Shown one piece after another: positions 9,501 to 17,736 of a stretch of DNA of 64,000 bases. The notes below the pieces were generated by a model that saw only the letters and a program-made list of their open reading frames with translations, searched no databases and was not told where the DNA came from. Source of the stretch: Desulfopila sp. IMCC35008 (GTDB lineage Bacteria > Desulfobacterota > Desulfobulbia > Desulfobulbales > Desulfocapsaceae); contig NZ_CP050700.1 of NCBI RefSeq assembly GCF_010646885.2, forward strand, positions 5,710,001 to 5,774,000. The letters are read 5' to 3'. A program made the translations under genes and the position numbers. Each line of letters starts with the position of its first letter. The first letter of the stretch is position 1.

Positions 9501-10658
9501 ATGGACGAACAATATGATATTGCTGGAAGAATTAATATTCTTAGACAGGGGTTAACGTCTGATAAAAATCGAGTGGCTTTTTTGCTCGGTGCTGGCTGCC
9601 CTTTATCAATACGTAATACCGAAGGTCAACCGCTAATTCCTGATATTGCTGGTTTAACTAAAGCTGTTTGTGAAAAGTTAGAAAAGGATAAAATTACTAC
9701 ACTAAAGACTGGAATTGTTCTATCTGAAGGCAGAGAGCCCACAATAGAAGACATTTTAAGTCGGATACGATTACTAATTGATGCTATCGGTGCGAGTGAG
9801 TTTGATGGACTTAATAAAGAAGATCTCACTAAAATGGAAAAGGAAATATGTGAGAAAATCACAGAAGAGGTAAACAAAGAACTTCCTAATGAGATTACTT
9901 CTTATCATAATTTAACTTCATGGATTTCTGGTATACCAAGGGAAAATCCAGTAGAAATCTTCACACCTAACTATGACCTATTGATAGAGTCATCTTTAGA
10001 GTACAAAAATATTCCATTTTTTGACGGATTTGTTGGTTCAAGAAATGCATTTTTTGACCTTCATTCCATGGAGCATGAAGAGCTTCCATCTCGTTGGGTT
10101 CGACTCTGGAAGCTTCACGGGTCTGTTAACTGGTGGATAGACGATACCGGTAAAGTATTTAGAGGGATTCCAAAAAGTGATAACGGCAACAAGCAAATGA
10201 TTTACCCTTCTCATTTGAAATATTCTCAGAGCCGTAGAATGCCATATTTAGCAATGCAGGATAAATTGTCGACCTTTCTAGCTACAGGGCAATCAGTGCT
10301 TGTAACAAACGGTTATTCGTTTGTTGATCAGCATCTTAATGAAATTATAACCCAACGATTGTCTGCTAACCCTAGAAGTGTTTGTTTTGGCTTGCTATAT
10401 GGCAATATTGAACAATATCCTGAGGCGTTAGATTGTGCCCGAAAGACAACAAATTTACATCTATTAGCTAAAAATGCTGCTTTCTTTGCAGGTGAACAGA
10501 AGGCTTGGAAAAATGGAGATTCGATAAACCCATATGACTATCTAACTGAACAAGATGGAGAGAGTACACAATGCAAAATAGGGGATTTTGGTGCCTTCAG
10601 TCGGTTTTTGCTTAAGCAAACCGGCAGTCACAGGTCGGAGGGTCAAAATGAAAGTTGA
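9501..10658 (+). CDS. SIR2-like NADase-family defence protein
   Basis: A ~385-residue protein with a SIR2-like Rossmann core: FLLGAGCPLS near residues 26-36 (nucleotide-binding GAG), FTPNYDLLIESS near 153-165 and LWKLHGSVNWW near 200-210. These match the SIR2 proteins of anti-phage systems, which hydrolyse NAD+ on infection, rather than housekeeping deacetylases (no Cys4 zinc module seen). ATG 9501 is preferred to the adjacent TTG 9498. It overlaps the next gene, a HerA ATPase, by 11 bp; SIR2-HerA pairs are a known two-gene defence system (Nezha) that forms a large complex. Base composition from here to ~12.75 kb is visibly more AT-rich than in res or sbcC, which hints at separate acquisition. 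Confidence 0.87.
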   Translation: MDEQYDIAGRINILRQGLTSDKNRVAFLLGAGCPLSIRNTEGQPLIPDIAGLTKAVCEKLEKDKITTLKTGIVLSEGREPTIEDILSRIRLLIDAIGASEFDGLNKEDLTKMEKEICEKITEEVNKELPNEITSYHNLTSWISGIPRENPVEIFTPNYDLLIESSLEYKNIPFFDGFVGSRNAFFDLHSMEHEELPSRWVRLWKLHGSVNWWIDDTGKVFRGIPKSDNGNKQMIYPSHLKYSQSRRMPYLAMQDKLSTFLATGQSVLVTNGYSFVDQHLNEIITQRLSANPRSVCFGLLYGNIEQYPEALDCARKTTNLHLLAKNAAFFAGEQKAWKNGDSINPYDYLTEQDGESTQCKIGDFGAFSRFLLKQTGSHRSEGQNES

Positions 10659-12552
10659 TCCATCTTTCATAGGCACTGTTCAGGATGTAATGGGAACAAC
10701 GGTAACTGTAGCATTATCCAATGAAACGATTACAGGCATTAGTTTTATTGATGGTGAGTGTTATCGTATTGGCCAAGTGGGCAGTTTTGTAAGAATACCA
10801 GTTGGGTTTACGGATTTGTATGGGCTTGTATCACAGGTTGGTGCAGGCGCTGCTCCTGTGAGTGAGTTGGAAATATCTCCATATGGTAACCGGTGGCTTC
10901 AGATTCAACTTATCGGGGAACGAATGCGGGATGGTCAGTTTCAACGAGGCGTATCCCAACATCCAACGATAGAGGATAAAGTTCATATAGTTACGGAGAG
11001 GGATCTGCATGCTATCTACGGCCCTTCAGATCCAATAGACTTTGTATCTATTGGACATCTCGCAAGTGCAGAAAGCATCCCGGCTTATATTGACATTAAT
11101 AAACTGGTGACGCGTCATTCATCAATTGTTGGATCAACTGGTTGTGGAAAGTCGACAACTGTGGCTGGCTTGTTGAATTCGATATCGGATAGATCACAAT
11201 TCCCCTCAGCAAGAATATTAGTACTAGATATTCATGGTGAATACTCAAAAGCACTAGGTGATCGAGCAAGGGTTATTAAAGTTGGTGCGGATACGAGCAA
11301 GAATGAAAATGAGCTTCAAATTCCTTTCTGGGCGCTTAATTTTGAGGAAATGACAAAATTTGCTTTCGGAAGCTTAGATAATTCTAAGTATGCAACTATC
11401 TCTGATTGGGTGATCAAGCTCAAGAGAGAATCTTTAGAAAATCAACCAATTAATGGTATTGACCCTGACGCTATTACTGTTGATAGCCCAACGCCTTTTT
11501 GCCTACATAAGCTATGGTATGAGCTGTATAAAAAAGATTTCATGACGATTGTTCCCCGCCCAGGTGGTGCTGCAGATGAAGTTGACCCTGCATATGCTCA
11601 AGATTCTCATGGGAATGATTTGATTGGTGATGCGATGTCGGTCATTCCTCCAATTTACAGAACAGTTAAGACAACCGGCCCTGCGCCTGAGCGTGTTCAA
11701 TGGGGAAGAGAGCCCATTGGAATTAGACAACAGCTCTCAACCTTAGGGTCTAAGCTCAGAGATCCACGATATAATTTTATTTGCAACCCAGGTAATTGGA
11801 AACCAAATATTGATGGAAAAATTGATAGTGATTTGGACTCATTAATCCAAGGATGGATTGGGAATGAAAGTCCAGTAACAATACTAGATTTGTCCGGAAT
11901 ACCATCATCAATACTAAACGACATTATCGGTGCAGTTTTAAGGATAATCTATGATGCTGTTTTTTGGGGTAGAAATTTACCTGAAGGAGCAAGAGAAAGA
12001 CCTCTTCTTCTTATTTTAGAAGAGGCTCATACGTACCTTGGAAAAGAAAATTCAGGCTCTGCAGCCTTAGCAGTCAAACGAGTTGCTAAAGAAGGACGAA
12101 AGTATGGTGTAGGGATGATGGTTGTCAGCCAGAGACCTTCGGAGATTGATGCTACTATTTTGTCACAATGCGGTACTATAATTGCCATGCGATTAGCTAA
12201 CAATATCGATAGAGGCCATATTACTGGAGCGGCATCTGACAATCTTAAAGGGCTTTTTGAAATGTTACCCATCTTGAGAACAGGAGAAGCAATTATTGTT
12301 GGCGAAGCCGTAAGTTTGCCAATTAGAACATTAATTGATCCACCTACACATGATAGACGTCCAGACAGTATTGATCCAAAAGTTGCCGCACACGGATCGG
12401 AAGAAGATGGTTTTGAGGGACCAGGAGGTTGGAATCAAAAGAAAGAAGTGGAAAACTATAAACCTATGATTCATCAGTGGCGAACGCAGTCCTCAAAATA
12501 CAATCATGATTTTCATAAAACTTTACTGAATGAAGGAGAGAATAATGAGTGA
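10648..12552 (+). CDS. herA: HerA-type hexameric DNA translocase ATPase
   Basis: A ~634-residue HerA/FtsK-superfamily ATPase. An N-terminal HAS-barrel-like region is followed by Walker A GSTGCGKST (about residues 161-169), LVLDIHGEYSKAL, and Walker B LLLILEEAHTYLG near 450-462, with a downstream VVSQRPSEID motif. HerA proteins form hexamers that translocate DNA. ATG 10648 has a GGAGGG ribosome site 5 bp upstream and is preferred to an upstream in-frame ATG at 10588 inside the SIR2 gene. It pairs with the SIR2 gene, which it overlaps, and precedes KTSC-sbcD-sbcC, recalling archaeal HerA-Mre11-Rad50 clusters. Confidence 0.9.
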   Translation: MKVDPSFIGTVQDVMGTTVTVALSNETITGISFIDGECYRIGQVGSFVRIPVGFTDLYGLVSQVGAGAAPVSELEISPYGNRWLQIQLIGERMRDGQFQRGVSQHPTIEDKVHIVTERDLHAIYGPSDPIDFVSIGHLASAESIPAYIDINKLVTRHSSIVGSTGCGKSTTVAGLLNSISDRSQFPSARILVLDIHGEYSKALGDRARVIKVGADTSKNENELQIPFWALNFEEMTKFAFGSLDNSKYATISDWVIKLKRESLENQPINGIDPDAITVDSPTPFCLHKLWYELYKKDFMTIVPRPGGAADEVDPAYAQDSHGNDLIGDAMSVIPPIYRTVKTTGPAPERVQWGREPIGIRQQLSTLGSKLRDPRYNFICNPGNWKPNIDGKIDSDLDSLIQGWIGNESPVTILDLSGIPSSILNDIIGAVLRIIYDAVFWGRNLPEGARERPLLLILEEAHTYLGKENSGSAALAVKRVAKEGRKYGVGMMVVSQRPSEIDATILSQCGTIIAMRLANNIDRGHITGAASDNLKGLFEMLPILRTGEAIIVGEAVSLPIRTLIDPPTHDRRPDSIDPKVAAHGSEEDGFEGPGGWNQKKEVENYKPMIHQWRTQSSKYNHDFHKTLLNEGENNE

Positions 12553-12754
12553 ATGGATCTCAACCCCTGAGTCATCAAATGTGGCAGGTTTTTGTTATGA
12601 AGCCCAAGTATTAACTGTGGAATTTAATAGTGGCAGTCGCTATGACTATTATGACGTTCCTGAACATGTTTTCGAAGGAATGAAACAAGCTGAATCTAAA
12701 GGAAGATATTTAAATTCCGAAATAAAAGGTCATTATAGGTATGCACGGCAATAA
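12545..12754 (+). CDS. KTSC-domain small protein
   Basis: A 69-residue protein that is entirely a KTSC domain, the small fold also found at the C-terminus of some lysyl-tRNA synthetases. The pattern is clear: SNVAGFCYEAQVLTVEFNSG, then YDYYDVPEHVFEGMKQAES and a final GHYRYARQ. Its function is unknown; nucleic-acid binding has been suggested for the family. ATG 12545 overlaps the herA stop (12550-12552) and is preceded by GAAGGAGAG. It lies 3 bp before sbcD, so it is translationally embedded in the operon and may be a small adaptor of the HerA-SbcCD part. Confidence 0.8.
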   Translation: MSEWISTPESSNVAGFCYEAQVLTVEFNSGSRYDYYDVPEHVFEGMKQAESKGRYLNSEIKGHYRYARQ

Positions 12755-12757
12755 CCC

Positions 12758-13999
12758 ATGAAAATCCTCCATACCTCTGACTGGCATCTAGGACGCTCTC
12801 TTTATGGCCGGAAGCGTTATGAAGAGTTTTCAGCGTTCCTTGATTGGTTGAGTGAAACTATTCAGAAAAAAGAAGTCGATGCATTACTGATTGCTGGAGA
12901 TGTTTTCGATACAAGCACTCCAAGTAACAAAGCTCAAGAGCTCTATTATAGATTTCTTTGCCGGGTTTCCGCTTCTTGTTGCCAGCATATTGTTGTCATT
13001 GGGGGAAACCACGATTCCCCATCATTTCTCAACGCTCCGAAAGAACTACTGCGTGCACTCAATGTTTTTGTGGTTGGAGCAATGACAGAGAATCCAGAAG
13101 ATGAAGTGATTGTTCTTCAAGACCGCAATCAGGCCCCCCTGGCAATAGTATGCGCTGTACCGTATCTCAGGGACAAGGATATTCGTACTGTTGAGCCGGG
13201 TGAGACCATTGATGATAAAAACGCCAAGCTGATAGAAGGGGTGAAGGTCCACTATGAGAAAGTATGCTCTATTGCAGAGAGCAAAAAGGCAGACCTTGAG
13301 AAAGCCGGACATGAAAAGGTGCCTATCGTTGCAATGGGTCATCTTTTTACCGCTGGAGGCAAGACCGTTGAGGGTGACGGCGTTCGAGAGCTTTATGTAG
13401 GCTCTTTAGCCCATGTGGAGCAAGATGTATTCCCCTCATCAATTGATTATCTTGCGTTAGGTCATTTGCATGTTCCGCAGGTAGTTGGCGGAGCTGCGCA
13501 TATTCGGTACAGCGGATCTCCCATTCCTATGGGTTACGGAGAAGCAAAGCAAGACAAGAAGGTAATACTTATTGAATTCAATACTAATACCCCAAAAATT
13601 CATGAAATTCAGGTTCCCTGCTTCCAGGAATTAGTTCGTATTGTCGGCACGCTGGATGATATTCACGCTAAGGTTGAACAATTGAAGTATGATGAAAGTC
13701 AGGCGTGGCTTGAGATCGAATATACCGGTCGTGACATAGTCGGTAATCTTCGGGAAATTCTGGATGAGGCATTGACTGGTTCTGCTATGGAAATCCGTCG
13801 GGTAAAAAACAAGCGTGTTATGGAGCGATTGATTAACTCTATTGAAGATGACGAAACCCTTGATGACCTGGATGTAAATGACGTTTTTACACGCTGTTTG
13901 GATGCTTTTGACGTCCCGGAGGAAGACCGTATTGAACTGACTACATCACATGCCGAAATAATTCAGTCTCTCAATGAAGAAGACGTCAACGTTGACTAG
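12758..13999 (+). CDS. sbcD: Exonuclease SbcD (Mre11-like nuclease)
   Basis: A 413-residue calcineurin-like metallophosphoesterase of the SbcD/Mre11 family. Metal-binding motifs are intact: TSDWHLGRS at residues 6-14, AGDVFDTSTPS near 46-56, GGNHDSP near 87-93, then MGHLF and LALGHLHVPQ. SbcD is the nuclease of the SbcCD complex, which processes hairpins and DNA ends using manganese and the ATPase SbcC. Length is close to that of E. coli SbcD (400). It lies 3 bp after the KTSC gene and 11 bp before sbcC, in a mobile element rather than a housekeeping setting. Confidence 0.93.
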   Translation: MKILHTSDWHLGRSLYGRKRYEEFSAFLDWLSETIQKKEVDALLIAGDVFDTSTPSNKAQELYYRFLCRVSASCCQHIVVIGGNHDSPSFLNAPKELLRALNVFVVGAMTENPEDEVIVLQDRNQAPLAIVCAVPYLRDKDIRTVEPGETIDDKNAKLIEGVKVHYEKVCSIAESKKADLEKAGHEKVPIVAMGHLFTAGGKTVEGDGVRELYVGSLAHVEQDVFPSSIDYLALGHLHVPQVVGGAAHIRYSGSPIPMGYGEAKQDKKVILIEFNTNTPKIHEIQVPCFQELVRIVGTLDDIHAKVEQLKYDESQAWLEIEYTGRDIVGNLREILDEALTGSAMEIRRVKNKRVMERLINSIEDDETLDDLDVNDVFTRCLDAFDVPEEDRIELTTSHAEIIQSLNEEDVNVD

Positions 14000-14010
14000 A
14001 GAGGCAAAAT

Positions 14011-17000
14011 ATGAAGATACTTGAACTCAGGTTTCAAAACCTCAACTCTCTTTATGGCGAATGGCTCATTGATTTTGCAGACCCGGAATATGTGTCCAAT
14101 GGCATATTTGCCCTGACGGGTCCTACCGGTGCGGGAAAGTCGACCGTTCTTGATGCTATTTGTCTCGCCCTGTACGGCGCTACGCCACGCCTCGGGAAAA
14201 TCACCAAGAGTTCAAATGAAATAATGTCTCGCCAGACTGGTGAGTGTTATGCCGAAGTGTTGTTCGAGTCACAGGCTGGCCGGTTCCGTTGTCACTGGGA
14301 GCAGCGCCGTGCGCGGAAAAAAGCTGAAGGGAACCTGCAAGATCAGGAACACCAGATTTCAGATGAGATCACCGGAAAGCCGATCGAAACTAAAAAGAGT
14401 CTGGTTGTCGGCGTTATTGAAGAAAAAACCGGGATGGACTTTGACCGTTTCACCCGCTCCATCCTCTTGGCTCAGGGCGGATTTGATACCTTTCTGAAAG
14501 CAGACGCTGAGCAGAAGTCCAAGATTCTCGAGCAGATTACAGGTACTGAGATTTATTCTGAAATTTCACGGCGTGTTCATGAGCGCCAGCGTAACGAGCG
14601 GGAAAAACTGAACCTGTTGAATGCCGAAACATCCGGTATTGTGATTCTGGAGCCAGAACAGGAAATAGAGATTCAGCAGGAGCTTGGAGCAAAGCAGAAA
14701 CAGGAGAAGGATCTTGCTGGAAAATCGACCGAAGCAGGCAAAGCCATTACATGGCTTACCAGTATTGAAGGACTGAAAAAGGAAATCAGCAGTCTTACTG
14801 AAGAGGCTGTTAAGGTACAGAGCAATGTTGAAGCATTTAAACCGGAACGAAACAAACTTGAGCGGGCCACGAAGGCTGCTTCTATTGATGGTCCACATGC
14901 AATGCTCACAGCCCTTCGCAAGCAGCAATCAGATGATCAAGCTAGCCTGAAAGTCGAAGAAGTGGCCCTGCCTGAGTTGAAAATTTCGGCAAATTCGCAG
15001 GCTGAAGCCCTAAAGACAGTTGAGACGCTTACTCTCAAAGTGAAAGAAGAGCTGAAAGTTGCTGCTCCGCTTATCCAGAAAATCCGTTCCCTCGATCAGA
15101 AAATTGCTGAACAAGCAAAGGGTGTTTCTGAACTTGCTGAAAGCTGTGCAAAGGAAGCAGCAAAGATAGATACCGATAAGCAGGCTCGAATGAAAGAGCA
15201 GCAGAAGAGAACCGAGGCTGAAAAAACGTTAGAGACTGTAGAGGAATATCTCAAAAAACACTCACAGGATGAGTGGCTGATCAGCGGTTTGGCCGGTATT
15301 GAAGAACAGTTTGGCAATCTGCTCACCAGACAAAAAGAGATCACTTATAAAGAAACTGATCTCAAGAACGCTGATACGGCCTTGGTAAAGGCGGCAAAGA
15401 AACTGGATGACACCACAAAGCAATGTGTCATACGTAAGCAGGAACTTAAGAATGCTGCAGAAAGCCTTCAGCAAGGAAAAGATGCCTTAGGCGAATTACT
15501 GGGTGACAAATTGCTGCGGGAATATCGCACAGAAAAAGAAACCCTGCTTCGTGAAATGGCATACCTCAGGAAAATTGAGGAGCTTGAAGATCATCGGGCC
15601 AAGCTGGAAGATGGAAAACCTTGTCCGCTCTGCGGTTCCAAAGAGCATCCTTTTGCCGAGGGCAATGTTCCAATGCCCGATGAAATCGAGCAGAAGATTG
15701 AGGCGCTAACTAAATTGATCACCAAAGCTGATGATCAGGAAGCTCTTATTAAAAAACTGGAAGTTGCTGAAGCTGTTGCCCGTAAAAATCTAAATGACAG
15801 CGAGAAACTGGAAACAAATGCAGATAACAATAAGAAGGCAGCAGCGAAAGCCCTTGCGGAACTGAAGGATGGCTTGGAGAAACTCCGTGCCGACTTTCTG
15901 GAACGGAAGCAGGCCGTATCCAAAAAGCTGCAACCACTTGGAATAGCAGAAATACCGGAGTCGAAAGTTTCATTACTGCTTGAATCTCTCAAATCCCGTC
16001 TAAAAGAATGGCAGAAACAGATCAATAAAAAGAGTGAGATCGAAAAACAGATTGCTAACATCGACAGCGAGATAAAGCGTCTGGATGCAGTCATTGAAAC
16101 TCAAAGCACGGCCTTTACTGAAAAACGGGAAGGTCTGAAGCGGCTGAAACAGGAGCATGCTGATGCCGTTGATGAACGGAAGAAATTGTATGGAGTTAAA
16201 AAGCCTGATGATGAAGAAGGTCGCTTGAATAAAGCTATTGCAGATGCTGAAGGAAACGAAAAGACAGCCAGAAACCTGAATACTGAACTGCAGCAGAAAT
16301 TATCGACAGCGAAATCACATATTGAAACCCTGAAAAATCGCATTGGGCAGAGAGAGCCCGAATTGCAAAGAGCGGAAACCGATTTCTCTTTAGTACTCAC
16401 TTCGGTTGGATTTGTAGATGAAAAGCAGTTTCTTGAAGCAAAACTGACACCAGAGCAGAGGGATTTTTTGTCTGCCAAAGCAAAGGAGCTGGATGAGGGT
16501 CAAACAGACCTTAAAGCCAGACAAAAAGATCGTGAAATACGCTTGAGCAATGAGATAGCCAAGAATGTGACGGAAAAAAATCTTGATGAACTGGAACCAC
16601 AATTCAAGGAATATGAAGAGTCACTGAAAGAGCTGCGTGATGTTATAGCCGGTCTTAAACATAAGCTAGGCGAAAATACAGCTGCCAAGGAGCGGGTAAA
16701 AGAAAAGCAGACCGCAATAGATGCTCAGAAAAAAGAGTGTCATCGCTGGGAAAAGCTGCATGGTCTTATCGGTTCTGCGGACGGTAAGAAATATCGCAAC
16801 TTTGCTCAGGGTCTGACCTTTGAGCTGATGGCTTCACATGCCAACCGCCAACTTGAAAAAATGACCGATCGTTATTTACTTATTCGTGATGAACAGCAGC
16901 CGCTGGAGTTGAACGTTGTTGATAATTATCAGGCCGGTGAGATCAGGTCCACCAAGAACCTATCTGGTGGGGAGAGCTTCATTGTAAGCCTCACACTGGC

Positions 17001-17265
17001 GTTGGGGCTTTCCAAAATGGCGAGCCGTAAAGTTCGTGTAGATTCTCTTTTCCTTGATGAAGGCTTCGGTACTTTGGACGAAGAAGCATTGGAGACCGCA
17101 TTGGAAACATTGTCCGGACTCCAGCAGGACGGCAAGCTGATCGGAGTGATTTCCCATGTATCAGCTATGAAGGAAAGGATTAGCACACAAATATCGGTAA
17201 TGCCAGTGTCGGGTGGAAAAAGCACGATTGCTGGTCCTGGCTGTCGTAAAATTGTTAAGCATTGA
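14011..17265 (+). CDS. sbcC: Exonuclease SbcC (Rad50-like ATPase)
   Basis: A 1084-residue SMC-like ATPase. The N-terminal Walker A GPTGAGKST lies near residues 38-46. Two long coiled coils flank a zinc hook CPLCG at residues 538-542. The C-terminal ABC signature NLSGGESFIVSLTLALGLS and Walker B LFLDEGFGTLD sit near 985-1025. It is slightly longer than E. coli SbcC (1048). With SbcD it forms the bacterial Mre11-Rad50 counterpart, acting on DNA ends and cruciforms. It is the last gene of the defence operon and is followed 5 bp later by a strong hairpin. Confidence 0.94.
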   Translation: MKILELRFQNLNSLYGEWLIDFADPEYVSNGIFALTGPTGAGKSTVLDAICLALYGATPRLGKITKSSNEIMSRQTGECYAEVLFESQAGRFRCHWEQRRARKKAEGNLQDQEHQISDEITGKPIETKKSLVVGVIEEKTGMDFDRFTRSILLAQGGFDTFLKADAEQKSKILEQITGTEIYSEISRRVHERQRNEREKLNLLNAETSGIVILEPEQEIEIQQELGAKQKQEKDLAGKSTEAGKAITWLTSIEGLKKEISSLTEEAVKVQSNVEAFKPERNKLERATKAASIDGPHAMLTALRKQQSDDQASLKVEEVALPELKISANSQAEALKTVETLTLKVKEELKVAAPLIQKIRSLDQKIAEQAKGVSELAESCAKEAAKIDTDKQARMKEQQKRTEAEKTLETVEEYLKKHSQDEWLISGLAGIEEQFGNLLTRQKEITYKETDLKNADTALVKAAKKLDDTTKQCVIRKQELKNAAESLQQGKDALGELLGDKLLREYRTEKETLLREMAYLRKIEELEDHRAKLEDGKPCPLCGSKEHPFAEGNVPMPDEIEQKIEALTKLITKADDQEALIKKLEVAEAVARKNLNDSEKLETNADNNKKAAAKALAELKDGLEKLRADFLERKQAVSKKLQPLGIAEIPESKVSLLLESLKSRLKEWQKQINKKSEIEKQIANIDSEIKRLDAVIETQSTAFTEKREGLKRLKQEHADAVDERKKLYGVKKPDDEEGRLNKAIADAEGNEKTARNLNTELQQKLSTAKSHIETLKNRIGQREPELQRAETDFSLVLTSVGFVDEKQFLEAKLTPEQRDFLSAKAKELDEGQTDLKARQKDREIRLSNEIAKNVTEKNLDELEPQFKEYEESLKELRDVIAGLKHKLGENTAAKERVKEKQTAIDAQKKECHRWEKLHGLIGSADGKKYRNFAQGLTFELMASHANRQLEKMTDRYLLIRDEQQPLELNVVDNYQAGEIRSTKNLSGGESFIVSLTLALGLSKMASRKVRVDSLFLDEGFGTLDEEALETALETLSGLQQDGKLIGVISHVSAMKERISTQISVMPVSGGKSTIAGPGCRKIVKH

Positions 17266-17270
17266 TGATA

Positions 17271-17307
17271 AATAAATCCTTACGTGCTCAATATGTAAGG
17301 ATTTATT
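17271..17307 (+). terminator. Hairpin downstream of sbcC, likely terminator
   Basis: AATAAATCCTTAC (17271-17283) is perfectly repeated in inverse orientation as GTAAGGATTTATT (17295-17307), with an 11-nt loop. The AT ends supply T-rich tracts on both strands, so it could work in either direction. It starts 6 bp after the sbcC stop and fits as the end of the defence operon. Confidence 0.7.
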
Positions 17308-17477
17308 TGTCTCAACAATAATGAAATAGAGGTAAATAGGGCATTTTTTCTGCTAAAATTTTTCTGTTTGCTTAAGAAGAGTTGTAGATACGGCTGGCTT
17401 GACATCCTGATTGAAAATGATATTTTTTGAAAGTAAGCTTTTGCCTATGCGCTTTGCTTCTAGCAAGGAGAAATATC

Positions 17478-17699
17478 GTGACTCTTGGAACTCTCAGTAT
17501 AATTGTAGGTTTGGTTCTCTTGGTCCTTGTAAAATTGTTTTTCAAGGATGAAGAGGCAGCTGATCAGAATGAAGGGCTTCATGGAGTAGACCAGAATGGC
17601 CTGACTGGTACTGATGCGTCTGATGATCCTAGTTTGGCTCATTTACCCGGTAACTCATACCATTATAGTTGGTCTGCAAATCATTCTGACCAAGAATAA
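17478..17699 (+). CDS. Small single-pass membrane protein, unknown
   Basis: A 73-residue protein read from GTG 17478, which has an AAGGAG ribosome site 7 bp upstream; an in-frame ATG at 17427 gives a longer, less likely product. Residues 4-20 are one hydrophobic segment (TLSIIVGLVLLVLVKLF), followed by an acidic, Asn/Ser/Asp-rich tail ending in HYSWSANHSDQE. No family is recognised. It lies alone between the defence operon and the convergent end of traG. Small membrane proteins next to traG in F-type systems can be entry-exclusion factors, but nothing in this sequence shows that. Confidence 0.5.
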   Translation: MTLGTLSIIVGLVLLVLVKLFFKDEEAADQNEGLHGVDQNGLTGTDASDDPSLAHLPGNSYHYSWSANHSDQE

Positions 17700-17736
17700 A
17701 ATGGCTCTTTTCCCGCCTTCTCATTCAGATTTGAAA

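Noticed and set aside
10588..10647. Upstream in-frame start of HerA inside the SIR2 gene
   Set aside because: ATG 10648 has a GGAGGG ribosome site, while the 20 extra residues are not HerA-like.
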